Source of the DNA: Litorimonas sp964565335 | GTDB taxonomy: Bacteria; Pseudomonadota; Alphaproteobacteria; Caulobacterales; Maricaulaceae | Assembly: GCA_964565335.1 (NCBI GenBank) | Contig: CAZMEN010000008.1 | Span: forward strand, 3,048 to 67,047 | DNA: 64,000 nt | Reading direction: 5' to 3' | Shown: in pieces, positions 49,101-57,892 of the stretch | How the letters are laid out: every line of letters begins with the position of its first letter | How positions within the stretch are numbered: position 1 is the stretch's first letter | Notes under the pieces: generated by a model | What the model was told of the DNA's origin: nothing | The model's input: only the letters and a program-made list of their open reading frames with translations | The model's database searches: none | Made by a program: the position numbers and the translations under genes

Positions 49101-49274
49101 CTGCGGCGACGCGCCGGGCCAAGAGACAGACGTCCAAGCTCCCGGAAACTCTACATAGGGCTCCATTTCCCGTTCGATTTGAATGTAGCTGACCAAACCG
49201 CCCAAAAGGCAGATAATCATAAGCAGGTTCGCTGCAACGGGATTACTGGCCCACCATTTTACGAAACGGTTCAT
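46167..49274 (-). CDS. RND-family efflux pump inner-membrane permease
   Basis: 1035 residues, standard for AcrB/MexB-like (HAE1-type) proton-driven exporters. It has 12 membrane helices in two repeats. The first helix is NPVAANLLMIICLLGGLVSYI, and VIGVIVDDAIIVGEAIH in TM4 carries the Asp pair of the proton relay. Large periplasmic loops follow each first helix (porter domains). Short loop lengths and the WPGASPQDVEEQLIVRMEEAL start are typical of the subgroup paired with short adaptors. It overlaps the upstream adaptor gene by 4 bases (ATGA). No outer-membrane channel gene is present, so it must use a TolC-like protein encoded elsewhere. The substrate is unknown. Confidence 0.95.
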   Translation of the reverse strand: MNRFVKWWASNPVAANLLMIICLLGGLVSYIQIEREMEPYVEFPGAWTSVSWPGASPQDVEEQLIVRMEEALSEIDGIDRMWAFAGEGGGSVTVVGDNSTDEAKLMADVKRQIDSINAFPPAAEEPQINIFRSREEIIRLAVSGDDTVSERDLKRFAEKTRREVGLLGYVPSVDLFGVRGEEVSIEVSEDSLRQYGLTLSEVAAAVRGTSVNASSGSVRTDVGNMQLRTRNQADTQQEFENIVIRQDENGAVIRVRDIATVIDGFEQVNLLATVNGKRTILVQVMSGPNMDIVKMSRNVSGYVKRIKDDIPEGITITEWENAEADYSGRINTIAKNFFTGLLLVCLTLMLFLRPKIALWVSIGIATAFAGGLALLPLFDVSFNMISTFAFLLVIGVIVDDAIIVGEAIHFKTEEGEVDLDAAVKGTSMVIKPVVFAVLTTMIFFAPWMFLSGGMSDFTRAISLVVILALLFSLIESLLILPAHLAHLKPVNPKSRIMRLQNKISESLMWVARSVYRPLISKALKRRYLTASMFIGFMILSVGLVSNGLVTSTFFPESESDQIEIDVTLPEGTPYARTLEVLKQIQEAEHELQEEIKAKDGDLIENWYTRSRDNNVLALVKLVPPETRVMKAKDAAERLRELIGEVPDAENINVNYQSGNNGPAIQYVLNAKEFDDLQAAADDLMGELRSYEGVFNVVNDMESASEEVQFDLKPGAESLGITTADVARQVRQGFFGEEVQRLPRDGEDVRVYVRYPRVDRESLDFLRSIRIRTNDGRELPLEAVADLRFEKGTNRILRRERQRAIVVSAEVASDRAEEVRSKLDDDFFNTFEQIHPKVTRGNIGRSQEEARFRTELMTLLGIALLAAYVLVAISFKSYAEPILILFAAIPFCYCGMIIGHLLFGVSMSLLSILGMFAAAGVAVNDNLVLLDYVHRLRDKGVAAADALVEAGTRRFRPILLTSLTTFVGLLPLLMEKSLQAQWLIPIAISLAFGVLFALLVTLFFVPALYGIGADIRRFFVYLINGKPREPFWPRDT

Positions 49275-50581
49275 GGTCTGGCTCCTGATGCGATACGCGT
49301 TTCCGCGGCGCCGCCAGTCTTGACCCGCTCAATTTTCATACCGTCAGCCACACCGCGAATAGGGGATGTTATGACGTCCTCCCCTCGGACCAGACCGCCG
49401 CTCAATATAGCGCGCTCCCGATCAGAGGATAAAACGGAGACAGTTTTAATCGTCAGAGTGGAGTCATCATTAGCAATATAGACCTGATCATTTCCGCGCA
49501 GAGCCGCGCGAGGAATAAAGATAACATCCGTGAGTTTCTGACCTTCGACCTCTGCTTCGACAAACAAACCAGGAGCCATTGGCGCACCGGAAATAATGCC
49601 TTTCCCAAAGGGGTCTTTGACTTCGACATAGGCGAACAGAACGCGCGACTTACTGTCAAAACGACTATCCGTCCGAACGATTTGTCCAGCCCATTCGCTA
49701 TATAGACCGCCTACATTTGATGTTAATTTGACGGGGATTCCTTTGCCGTTTTCACTGATATATCCGAGCGTCAGCCCTGCTTCCCTGAGGTTTTGATTAC
49801 TAAGGGGCAGGCGAACATCCATAATATCAGTCGCGTAAACTTCTCCGAGCTTGGTTCCAACGGTGACAAACTCCCCCTGATCAATGTGGCGCATTGTGAC
49901 CCGTCCGTTAAACGGTGCGTAAAGCGAGGTACGGGAGAGCTGTAATTCGGCTTCTGCTAACCTGGCTTTGGCAGATGCCAGACTGGCCCGCGCTTCCGCT
50001 AGTTGAGGCTCTCTTAGAGTCAAAGCAGACGGCGTGCCGCCCCGCCCTAACTCTTCCCAATCGCGCAAGGCAATCTCGGCCTCTGATCTCTCGCGGGTGA
50101 CAACTGTTTCTGCTTGTGTCACCCCCGCTTGCGCTTGAGTCACCCGCAGATCAAATTCGGCTGGATTAATACGGACCAATAAATCACCTTTTTTGAAAGC
50201 ACCTCCATCAATGAATTTTGGAGACATGTAAGTAATTTGCCCGCTAACCTGCGGGACAATATTAATTTGCGTTCGCGGCTGTACTTCGCCTTGCGCCTTC
50301 ACAGTCAGGGTTACATCGCCGATATCCGCGCGCGTCGTTAATACAGGAATGGCTTTCGCCTCTTCCTTTTTCTCTTCCGGCTCAGGCTTAAGAGCACTCA
50401 TGCCGATTGTGCCGCCTATGGCCAAAATAATAACGAGAACTGGCAGGATAAAACCGACCACGCGCCAAATCCAGAGCGTCTTACGCGCCTTTCCGTGAGA
50501 TTGAGACTCACTCAATCCGACATCTAATTGTGAGTATCCACCATCCGTGGATGGATTTTGGGTCTTTCCAGACTCCTGCAT
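49271..50581 (-). CDS. RND efflux periplasmic adaptor (membrane fusion protein)
   Basis: Start at the ATG at 50581, which follows AAAGGAGG; 436 residues. After a short cytoplasmic tail there is one membrane helix (VGFILPVLVIILAIGGTIGM), a lipoyl/biotinyl half (VTLTVKAQGEVQPRTQINIVPQVSGQI), a coiled-coil hairpin (AQAGVTQAETVVTRERSEAEIALRDWEEL..LAEARASLASAKARLAEAEL), the second lipoyl half (LYAPFNGRVTMRHIDQGEFV) and beta-barrel domains. It bridges the permease to an outer-membrane channel. First gene of the pump operon; a long palindrome lies about 60-85 bases upstream. Confidence 0.93.
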   Translation of the reverse strand: MQESGKTQNPSTDGGYSQLDVGLSESQSHGKARKTLWIWRVVGFILPVLVIILAIGGTIGMSALKPEPEEKKEEAKAIPVLTTRADIGDVTLTVKAQGEVQPRTQINIVPQVSGQITYMSPKFIDGGAFKKGDLLVRINPAEFDLRVTQAQAGVTQAETVVTRERSEAEIALRDWEELGRGGTPSALTLREPQLAEARASLASAKARLAEAELQLSRTSLYAPFNGRVTMRHIDQGEFVTVGTKLGEVYATDIMDVRLPLSNQNLREAGLTLGYISENGKGIPVKLTSNVGGLYSEWAGQIVRTDSRFDSKSRVLFAYVEVKDPFGKGIISGAPMAPGLFVEAEVEGQKLTDVIFIPRAALRGNDQVYIANDDSTLTIKTVSVLSSDRERAILSGGLVRGEDVITSPIRGVADGMKIERVKTGGAAETRIASGARP

Positions 50582-50643
50582 ATTCGCCTCCTTTACCGGT
50601 TGGCACACCGGCTATGAAAGTCGAATAACATCATAATTATTGT

Positions 50644-50667
50644 TTTTCAATAAATATTTATTGAAAA
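50644..50667. promoter_or_regulatory. 24-base perfect palindrome upstream of the RND pump operon
   Basis: Each half reads TTTTCAATAAAT, so the 24 bases are a perfect AT-rich palindrome. Efflux operons are often repressed by TetR- or MarR-type dimers binding such sites near the promoter. No regulator gene lies nearby. Confidence 0.55.
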
Positions 50668-50806
50668 TCGAGGGTTTTAAAGAGGAAAGCGCCCTTTTTA
50701 AGGGGATAAAGTCTCCTCTTGCTCGGGATACCGCATAGCTCAAGCCTCATTAAAGCTAAAAAGAGACAGGATTCGGGCCCGCTTTTCTGAAACTGCAAAA
50801 GTAAAC

Positions 50807-53371
50807 CTAAGGTATTATGTCACCGAGAAACAATAACTCTGTTTCGCCGTTGCTTTCATCTGCGCCGTCATTGTCTGAAACGACGATGACTTCTCCGTCA
50901 CCTGTAAGCGCCACGCCTTCTATGCGCTCTACGGTCTGACCCCCTTGGCTAGGGATGTCGGAAGACGCAATCAGGTCACGGCGCAATGTTTTCGCAACAT
51001 CATCTCCGTCATTCACGTTAGAAAGGTCAACTTCGTAAAGACGTTTAATCGCGGCATCAGGCCCGCCCTGATCATCACGCTCTATAATGAGAACCTTCCC
51101 TCCGCCGAGATAGGTAATGCCGCTTAAATTGCGTCCGCCGCCATTTTGAGACTCAATCGGGTCAAATGTATAAAAGACAAAAGACCAGGCCTCTGAGGGA
51201 ATGTCATAAATGCCGATACGGGGTTTAATCTCCGCATTCCAATCGCGCTCAAACGGCACATAGAGCTTTCCGTTTCCGTCCCCTTCAGCCACGCCCGCAA
51301 AGCCAAAATCACTTTGGAAGAGGTTTACATTATCCGGCAGAGATATGATGTCGACGATAACACCATTATCATCCGTTTTGAAAATACGGTTGCGGGAATT
51401 GATCGGATCAAACAAGGTTGTATTAAAAGTCCCATCACCTTCGGCGGCGAGCCAAAACCCTCCCCCCGTTGCGACATCAATGCCTTCGAAATCTAAATTG
51501 ACGGTGCCATCTGCATTTTTGAGGTCATCCCGATCTTCTCCGTCAAAGGTGTTGCGGTCATTATTGACTGTTGCAATCGGCAAAGCATCAATCAATCCGT
51601 TCGGATCCGTAACACGAATTTCTTCAACGAGATTTCCTGTCGAATTGCTGGAATTCAAATCTATCGTCAAAATACGATTGGCGCCGAAATAACCATCTTC
51701 AACAGCATGAAGGATATTCGTTTGGAAAGGGAACGCGGTCAATCCGGATAACGACCCAAAAGGAATAGGGCTACCGTCAGCGCGGTTAACGCCTTTGATA
51801 TTCGGATATGTCTGCGTTTGTGTGTCCAACCGATAAAGGGTCACACCAGAGCGGTAATTCCCGCGGGCGTCTCTCTCGCCGCTCACCGCCAAAAGATTGC
51901 GCGACGGAATAGCTTTCACGCCTTCGGGGCGAGCAGGCCCGGGCAAAATCTGTTTGAAAACAGGATTGGTCGCGTCCGCGATATTATAGACATAAGTCAG
52001 ATGCGCGCGTTCCGTATTCACGAACAAATACCGCTCATCACCAAAGATATCGAGGTCAGCGGTATTGGGCTCAATACCGCGCTCACCCGAGCGTTGATCC
52101 GGATAATGCCCCACCGAAGCCGCTTCTCGCTCCAATTCTGAACCGGCTGTAAAATTCAAATTTCCGGCAGTATCAAAAACTGAGAAATCCCGTGTGCCTG
52201 TGAAATCTCCATCGCCTTCGTTCACGGTCACAAAACGGTCACTGTTAATCCAAACAACACCATCAGGCTGGCGCGGATAAGTGCGTGTGGAAGTCTCAGT
52301 TTGGTCAATCAAGCGCGGTTCATCGTCATTCAAATCAAAGCCTGAGAGCTGTTCGGAACCCAATAAGAATGGCCCACTGACCTGAGCATTGTTCAAGTTC
52401 ACCAAGGCGACAGCATTCGTTTCCTGCAAAGTTACGGCAGCAATATTCTCTGCGTTAATATCGATGTTCTCCGGTTCAGGGCGACCATTCACATTGGTTC
52501 CGATACGCGGAATAGTGACATTGCTCAGGCTCCAATTCGCGACATTGGCATCGCTTATATCCACTATGGTGACGAACCCATCAGGGATTTGATTGTTTGC
52601 ATTCGGATCCTGCGTAGCCGCCCCTTCATTTTCTATCGCAACCAAGGCGCGGGTTCCGTCGGGCGAAATAGAAATTGCATCGGGCTGACCGCCTAGAGAC
52701 AGAGTTCGCAAGACAGACTGCGTGGCAATATCAATCACCACAAGAGAACCATTACGATTGGAAGAGCCTGAACCAGCCAAGAGCGGCGCAAGCGCCACAT
52801 TGCCTTTTACGGCGATCGCGGTTGGACGCCCCGCCAAGACAGGTGTTGCGCCCAAAGGCAGAGGCGTTTCGGGGTTGGTGATATCAATGAAACCAATGAC
52901 CTCCCGCAAATCATCGGAGTAAAGCAAAGTATTGCCGTCCGCTGACACATCTAAAATCTCGGCATTGGTTAGCGTATTCGTGTTACAATTCGGCCCTAAT
53001 TGTTCACAGAGCGGAAAGAAGGCGATGCGGGTAAAGTTCACATCGGTATCAATTTGGGTTGCGCTACAGGTGACAGTAGACGCAGCCACTTCGCCTGAAT
53101 CCAAAACGCCGTTCCCGTTATTATCTGGGCCGGATTGACTTAAAGTGCCGCCTTGGAAGCACCGGCTGTCTTTCGCCGCGATCGCTGTATCAGCACTCAC
53201 AGTTGGCGGCGGCGGAGGTGGGGGCGGCGGAGGCGGAGGCGGAGGTGGGGGCGGTGGCGGTGAAACCACGCCGGAAGATGAACCACTACTACTGCTGCCG
53301 CCTCCACCGCACGCGGTCAGCAGGCCAATCGCCGCAACAGAACATAATAAAACGCGGCCGGCCTTACCCAT
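50807..53371 (-). CDS. lipoprotein with YVTN-type beta-propeller and phytase-like domain
   Basis: 854 residues. A lipoprotein signal with lipobox LLTAC is followed by Gly/Ser and then an uninterrupted run of 19 prolines (about residues 39-57). An EF-hand-like DNNGNGVLDSGE loop comes next. The first half has beta-propeller repeats (ISPDGTRALVAIEN, PEGVKAIPSRNLLAVSGERD). The second half matches the esterase/phytase-like domain PF13449: LSGLTAFPFQTNILHAVEDGYF, DFEGIDVATGGGFWLAAEGD, GVAEGDGNGKLYVPFERD, GEVIVVSDNDGAD. Members are surface or periplasmic and often named as phosphatases or phytases without proof. Not obviously connected to its neighbours. Confidence 0.8.
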   Translation of the reverse strand: MGKAGRVLLCSVAAIGLLTACGGGGSSSSGSSSGVVSPPPPPPPPPPPPPPPPPPPTVSADTAIAAKDSRCFQGGTLSQSGPDNNGNGVLDSGEVAASTVTCSATQIDTDVNFTRIAFFPLCEQLGPNCNTNTLTNAEILDVSADGNTLLYSDDLREVIGFIDITNPETPLPLGATPVLAGRPTAIAVKGNVALAPLLAGSGSSNRNGSLVVIDIATQSVLRTLSLGGQPDAISISPDGTRALVAIENEGAATQDPNANNQIPDGFVTIVDISDANVANWSLSNVTIPRIGTNVNGRPEPENIDINAENIAAVTLQETNAVALVNLNNAQVSGPFLLGSEQLSGFDLNDDEPRLIDQTETSTRTYPRQPDGVVWINSDRFVTVNEGDGDFTGTRDFSVFDTAGNLNFTAGSELEREAASVGHYPDQRSGERGIEPNTADLDIFGDERYLFVNTERAHLTYVYNIADATNPVFKQILPGPARPEGVKAIPSRNLLAVSGERDARGNYRSGVTLYRLDTQTQTYPNIKGVNRADGSPIPFGSLSGLTAFPFQTNILHAVEDGYFGANRILTIDLNSSNSTGNLVEEIRVTDPNGLIDALPIATVNNDRNTFDGEDRDDLKNADGTVNLDFEGIDVATGGGFWLAAEGDGTFNTTLFDPINSRNRIFKTDDNGVIVDIISLPDNVNLFQSDFGFAGVAEGDGNGKLYVPFERDWNAEIKPRIGIYDIPSEAWSFVFYTFDPIESQNGGGRNLSGITYLGGGKVLIIERDDQGGPDAAIKRLYEVDLSNVNDGDDVAKTLRRDLIASSDIPSQGGQTVERIEGVALTGDGEVIVVSDNDGADESNGETELLFLGDIIP
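53203..53262. repeat. G-rich triplet tract encoding polyproline
   Basis: About 60 bases of GGC/GGA/GGG/GGT triplets on the plus strand, which are CCN proline codons of the lipoprotein gene on the minus strand. Such a tract can slip in replication and change length in steps of three bases without breaking the frame. Confidence 0.8.
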
Positions 53372-53539
53372 AAAATTTCCCTCGCAACAACTGGAACGTT
53401 TTAGGCATAACGCGTCAGTCTGTGATGAAAACTCACAAACCGTTACACTTCCTTCAAACTGAGAATTCCATTAGGAAAAGTTATGAATTTTATAAAATCT
53501 CTATAATTCACTTATGGGCATTGAATGGTATTTTAAGCC

Positions 53540-54106
53540 ATGGGAATTTGGTCTTCGACATTTAAATTTGTCTTCAACGGGCAAAACTGGCGCGCTAAAT
53601 TGTGGCCCGGTTCAAAAGGATATCGATATAGCGTCTGGGTCGATGGTGCCTTGAAGTTCGACGAACAAATCGAGCAGAGCAGCATCGAAATGGTGTCCCC
53701 ACAATCCATTACCGTTCAAACAAACGAAAAGAATTACACTCTTACATTTGGCCCCACTAGCGCCTTCAAATTCGGACTTCATATCTACGCGAATGGCAGC
53801 CGTGTCTACACATACAAAAATCGTGAATTTGTTCGCCTTCCCAAAACCGAAAAGTTCTCAAAAAAAGTCGATAAATTTGTAGAACATTGCGAGGAATACG
53901 AGAGTTCAGATGACCGCCCTTTCTGGAAAATGATGGTAGAATCGCTTATCATTGGAGGCGTTATTGGTATCGCAACAGCTACGGCGTCAAACTTTCTGGA
54001 GCGCCGCCACAGCTTTCAAATTGGTGATTCCGGCATGTGGGCCGCCATTGGTATTGCGGTTGCGCTCATATGGTTTTTGCCGAAAAAATATCGCCTTTTG
54101 AAATAA
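53540..54106 (+). CDS. small membrane protein of unknown function
   Basis: 188 residues. The first about 110 residues are a beta-rich soluble part (FKFVFNGQNWRAKLWPGSKGYRYSVWVDG and similar), followed by two hydrophobic helices near the C-terminus (VESLIIGGVIGIATATASNFL and MWAAIGIAVALIWFLP) and a basic end. No signal peptide; the N-terminus is probably cytoplasmic. I do not recognise the family. It is divergent from the phytase-like lipoprotein and converges with the broken acyl-CoA ligase gene. Confidence 0.65.
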   Translation: MGIWSSTFKFVFNGQNWRAKLWPGSKGYRYSVWVDGALKFDEQIEQSSIEMVSPQSITVQTNEKNYTLTFGPTSAFKFGLHIYANGSRVYTYKNREFVRLPKTEKFSKKVDKFVEHCEEYESSDDRPFWKMMVESLIIGGVIGIATATASNFLERRHSFQIGDSGMWAAIGIAVALIWFLPKKYRLLK

Positions 54107-54122
54107 AGAAATTAGCGAGATT

Positions 54123-55650
54123 TTATTTCGCTAAAATATCCGGCAGCATTTTCCGTAACTCGAACTTGAGCACTTTACCGGTGCCATTGCGCGGTAGCTC
54201 GTCCATTAAATGTATATGTTGCGGCTGTTTAAACTTCGCGAGTTTGTCCCCCACATGGCCGAGCACATCCTCTAAACAGAGTGCCTCGCCCTTTTTAACA
54301 ACAGCCACGACGCAGCCCGTTTCTCCCCACTTCTCATCTTTCACACCCACCACTGCGACCTCGGCAATTTGCGGCATTTGATAAAGCAGGTTTTCAATTT
54401 CCGCCGGATAGACATTCTGAAATATACATATCCTTGATGCGGTCATCGATATAGACGTATCCGTCTTCGTCTTTGCGCCCAATATCGCCGGAGCGAAACC
54501 AACCATCGACGAAGGCTTTTTTGTTCGCCGCTTCATTGCGCCAATAGCCCGGCGTCACTGACAAGCCTTTGAACCAAATCTCTCCCTGTACATTCGGCGC
54601 GCAGCTCTTGCCGGCCTCATCAACAATCTTTATTTGTGTGTGCATGAGCGGACGCCCGGCAGACCCCACCTTATGCGGAATATCTTCTTTACGGATGAGG
54701 CAACCCGCCGCCGCCGTTTCGGTCATGCCGTAGCCCTCCTGTATAATAATGCCTTTGTCACGCCACCAATCCATGAGCGCCACAGGCACAGTTTCCGCCC
54801 CGCAAAGCGCGGCTTCAAGGCGAGAAAAATCAATTTTTTCTACATCAGGATGAGCCCGCATAGCGTTATAGGCGGCCGGCACCATAAACACTGTCGAGAT
54901 ATTTAGCTCAGGACTATCAATCGCTTTTAACGTTCCGTCTACATCAAACAGGCGCATAATGATTGCTGTTCCTCCCACCCAAATTGCGGGCAAGGCCGTC
55001 ACATTTAATCCGCCAATATGGAAGAGCGGCATATTGTTAAGCGTTACGTTGTCGGGATGAACGCCGCCTGTCCTAACGGCAGCGACATTCGTAAATTCCA
55101 ACATAGCGTGAGTAATGATGACGCCTTTAGGCGCGCCTGTTGTCCCCGAAGAGTACATCAGCAATGCCTGATCTTCGAACGTCATTAGATGCATATCATA
55201 AATCGGCGCCGCTTCGGCTAGTCCCGTTTCATATTCACTCTCGCCGCCTGTGCCTGTCGTGCCGATCCAATGCGGCACTTTGCAATGAGGTTTTGTACCT
55301 TCGGCCAAAGCCGCAAAAGGGATATCGACGAGCACCAGAGAGGTCTCTGAATCATTCAATATATAAGCCAGCTCAGGCGGCGCGAGACGGAAATTTAGCG
55401 CGAGACAAACCGCCCCAATCCGCCAGCACCCAAAGATTAGTTCCATTACATCAGTTGTATTCAGCGCTAGATATGCGACGCGGTCACCGGGTTTAATACC
55501 CTTAGATTTCAGAAAACCCGCGACTTTTGCAACGCGCTCATTCATCTGCGCATAGGAAAAGTCTCGCCCGCTGGCGAGGTCAAGCATGGCCCGCTTATTC
55601 GGCGTCGTCTCTGTGTGATAGTGAATCCAATCTCGAACCGCTAAAGCCAT
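54123..55650 (-). pseudogene. acyl-CoA synthetase (AMP-dependent ligase) broken by a short deletion
   Basis: From 55650 the frame encodes a fatty-acid/acyl-CoA ligase: LMYSSGTTGAPKGVI (P-loop), NNMPLFHIGG, EGYGMTETAA, GWFRSGDIGRKDEDGYVYIDDRIKDMYIS. Near 54411 the universal SGGENVYP motif should follow. Instead TCAG joins directly to AATGTC, which fits loss of 8 bases (the GGE codons), and the frame ends at 54394. The shifted frame gives NVYPAEIENLLYQMPQIAEVAVVG..LPRNGTGKVLKFELRKML to the stop at 54123, including the catalytic Lys of the C-terminal subdomain. An intact protein would have about 510 residues. It is the last gene after acs. Confidence 0.85.
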
Positions 55651-55684
55651 ATCTTTCCCGCTTTCTTTTTATTACTTACGTGTC

Positions 55685-57649
55685 TTATTTATCTAGTCGG
55701 TTCACCCGATTGGCAATCAAATCTTCGACCACGGACGGATCTGCCAAGGTCGATGTATCCCCGAGATTATCGAAACTATCCTCGGCAATTTTCCGCAGAA
55801 TCCGGCGCATGATTTTACCGGATCGCGTCTTTGGCAGGCCGGGCGCAAATTGAATTAAATCCGGCGAAGCAATCGGCCCGATTTCTTTGCGAACATGCGC
55901 GACCAGATCTTTGCGAAGCGCATCATCCCCGTCCACGCCCGACACGCAAGTGACATAGGCGTAAATACCTTGGCCTTTAATCTCATGCGGATAGCCGACA
56001 ACCGCAGATTCCGCGACAGCCGCATGAGAGACGAGCGCACTTTCCACTTCGGCGGTTCCCATTCTGTGACCGGACACATTTATCACATCATCAACGCGGC
56101 CCGTAATCCAGTAAAACCCGTCTGCATCGCGGCGGCATCCATCCCCCGTAAAATAATTGCCCGGATAAGCTGAAAAATAGGTTTCGATAAAACGTTCATG
56201 ATCACCATAAACCGTCCGCATTTGGCCCGGCCAACTTTGTTTAATAATCAAATTCCCTTCAGTCGCGCCGTGCAGTTCTTTGCCTTCTGCATCGACCAAA
56301 GCAGGTTCAATCCCAAAGAAAGGCAAAGTCGCAGACCCCGGCTTCATTGGCGTTGTCCCCGGCAGAGGCACAATCATGGCCCCGCCTGTTTCCGTCTGCC
56401 ACCACGTATCGACGATGGGGCAGCGCCCCTCGCCTATTGTGTGAAAATACCATTCCCACGCCTCGGGATTTATGGGCTCCCCGACTGTGCCGAGGATACG
56501 CAGAGTCGAGCGATCCGTCGCTTTCACAGGGCCGTCCCCATCCCGCATCAAAGCGCGAATAGCCGTAGGCGCAGTATAAAAGAGCGTGACTTTATGCTTA
56601 TCGCAAACCTGCCAAAAACGGGAGGCGTCAGGATAAGTCGGCACGCCTTCGAACATGATTGTTGTCGCGCCATTGGCGAGCGGTCCATAAACTATATAGC
56701 TGTGGCCCGTTACCCAGCCGACATCTGCTGTGCACCAATAAACATCCTCTTCTTTCAAATCGAACACATGCTCATGTGTCATTGCAGCCCAAACGAGATA
56801 ACCGCCTGTTGTATGCAGCACGCCTTTGGGTTTGCCCGTAGAACCGGATGTATAGAGAATGAAGAGCGGATCTTCCGCATTCATCGGCTCGGCGGGGCAG
56901 TCATCCGACACATGACTTTCCGCCTCGTGATACCAAACATCGCGGGACGACTCCCACGCAATCTCGCCTTTTGTATGTTGAATACAGAGAACCTTATCGA
57001 CGGGCTTTCCAGCCGTAGCGGCAATCTCGCAAGCCGCGTCGCAGTTATCTTTCAAAGGAATTTTCCGTCCGCCTCTAACGCCCTCATCCGCCGTGATGAC
57101 GACGGTGCTGTCGCAATCGGTAATGCGGCCCGCCAAAGCTTCGGGCGAGAAGCCTCCAAAGACAACGCTATGGACCGCGCCAATCCGTGCGCAGGCCAGC
57201 ATAGCAAATGCCGCCTCGGCAATCATCGGCATATAGAGCGTCACGCGGTCGCCTTTTTTAACGCCAATAGATTTCAGTACATTCGCAAAACGACACACTT
57301 CCGTGTGAAGCTGGCGGTAGGTGTATGTTTTATGATCAGTCGGCTCATCGCCTTCCCAAATAATGGCGGGCTTATCCCCGCGCGTTTCAAGGTGGCGGTC
57401 AATGCAATTCGTCGTCACGTTCAGAACGCCGTCTTCATACCATTTCACGGACAAATCACTCTTATCCCAAGAGACATTTTTGACCGTCTTATACGGCGTC
57501 ATCCAATCTAAACGTTGCCCCATCTCGCCCCAAAATGCTTCGGGGTCAGCAATGGACGCCGCATACATGGACGCGTAGCTCTCTGGTGTAAGGTTGGCGT
57601 CTTTCGCAAACGCTGCCGGCACAGGATAAGATTTAATCTCTTCAGTCAT
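55685..57649 (-). CDS. acs: acetyl-CoA synthetase
   Basis: 654 residues, the usual length. It activates acetate with ATP and CoA via acetyl-AMP. Signatures: LYTSGSTGKPKGVLHTTGGY (P-loop), FYTAPTAIRALM, DTWWQTETGG (acetate and AMP pocket), NVSGHRMGTAEVESALVSH (A8 hinge) and PKTRSGKIMRRILRK, which carries the acetylation-regulated Lys. It follows the acetate symporter with about 240 bases between, which hold a short damaged reading frame. Co-transcription with the DUF4212/symporter pair is likely, forming an acetate uptake and activation operon. Confidence 0.97.
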   Translation of the reverse strand: MTEEIKSYPVPAAFAKDANLTPESYASMYAASIADPEAFWGEMGQRLDWMTPYKTVKNVSWDKSDLSVKWYEDGVLNVTTNCIDRHLETRGDKPAIIWEGDEPTDHKTYTYRQLHTEVCRFANVLKSIGVKKGDRVTLYMPMIAEAAFAMLACARIGAVHSVVFGGFSPEALAGRITDCDSTVVITADEGVRGGRKIPLKDNCDAACEIAATAGKPVDKVLCIQHTKGEIAWESSRDVWYHEAESHVSDDCPAEPMNAEDPLFILYTSGSTGKPKGVLHTTGGYLVWAAMTHEHVFDLKEEDVYWCTADVGWVTGHSYIVYGPLANGATTIMFEGVPTYPDASRFWQVCDKHKVTLFYTAPTAIRALMRDGDGPVKATDRSTLRILGTVGEPINPEAWEWYFHTIGEGRCPIVDTWWQTETGGAMIVPLPGTTPMKPGSATLPFFGIEPALVDAEGKELHGATEGNLIIKQSWPGQMRTVYGDHERFIETYFSAYPGNYFTGDGCRRDADGFYWITGRVDDVINVSGHRMGTAEVESALVSHAAVAESAVVGYPHEIKGQGIYAYVTCVSGVDGDDALRKDLVAHVRKEIGPIASPDLIQFAPGLPKTRSGKIMRRILRKIAEDSFDNLGDTSTLADPSVVEDLIANRVNRLDK

Positions 57650-57892
57650 TTAACTCTCTAATTTTTCCCAAACGCGTGAAGACTTCATCGCCCATACCGA
57701 GCGGAAGTACAAACCCTATGACGTCACCCGCCTCATCAAACTGAAACACCAAGCTGAATTCCGGAAAGAACGCTTGTAGCCCTTCGTTTGATTTTGTGAT
57801 CTCAACTGTTCCGTTAATCCCTCAATTACAATGAAACCGCAGAACAGAAATACGCGTAGTACTTTTCCCCGAAACATTACGCCGTCTTTCAT
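57642..57892 (-). pseudogene. short frameshifted reading frame between the acetate symporter and acs
   Basis: From the ATG at 57892, which nearly overlaps the symporter stop, MKDGVMFRGKVLRVFLFCGFIVIEG reads as a short hydrophobic start. The sense then shifts frame to GTVEITKSNEGLQAFFPEF..FDEAGDVIGFVLPLG..FTRLGKIRELND, ending at 57642 inside the acs start region. Together they would make a small exported protein of about 80 residues, but one frameshift separates the halves. Family not recognised. Confidence 0.4.

Noticed and set aside
53145..53462. Rightward frame with a long polyglycine run
   Set aside because: It is the antisense of the polyproline tract of the lipoprotein gene.
56198..57511. 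437-codon open frame on the plus strand
   Set aside because: It lies wholly antisense to acs, which has complete motifs and family length. The antisense translation has no recognisable domain.
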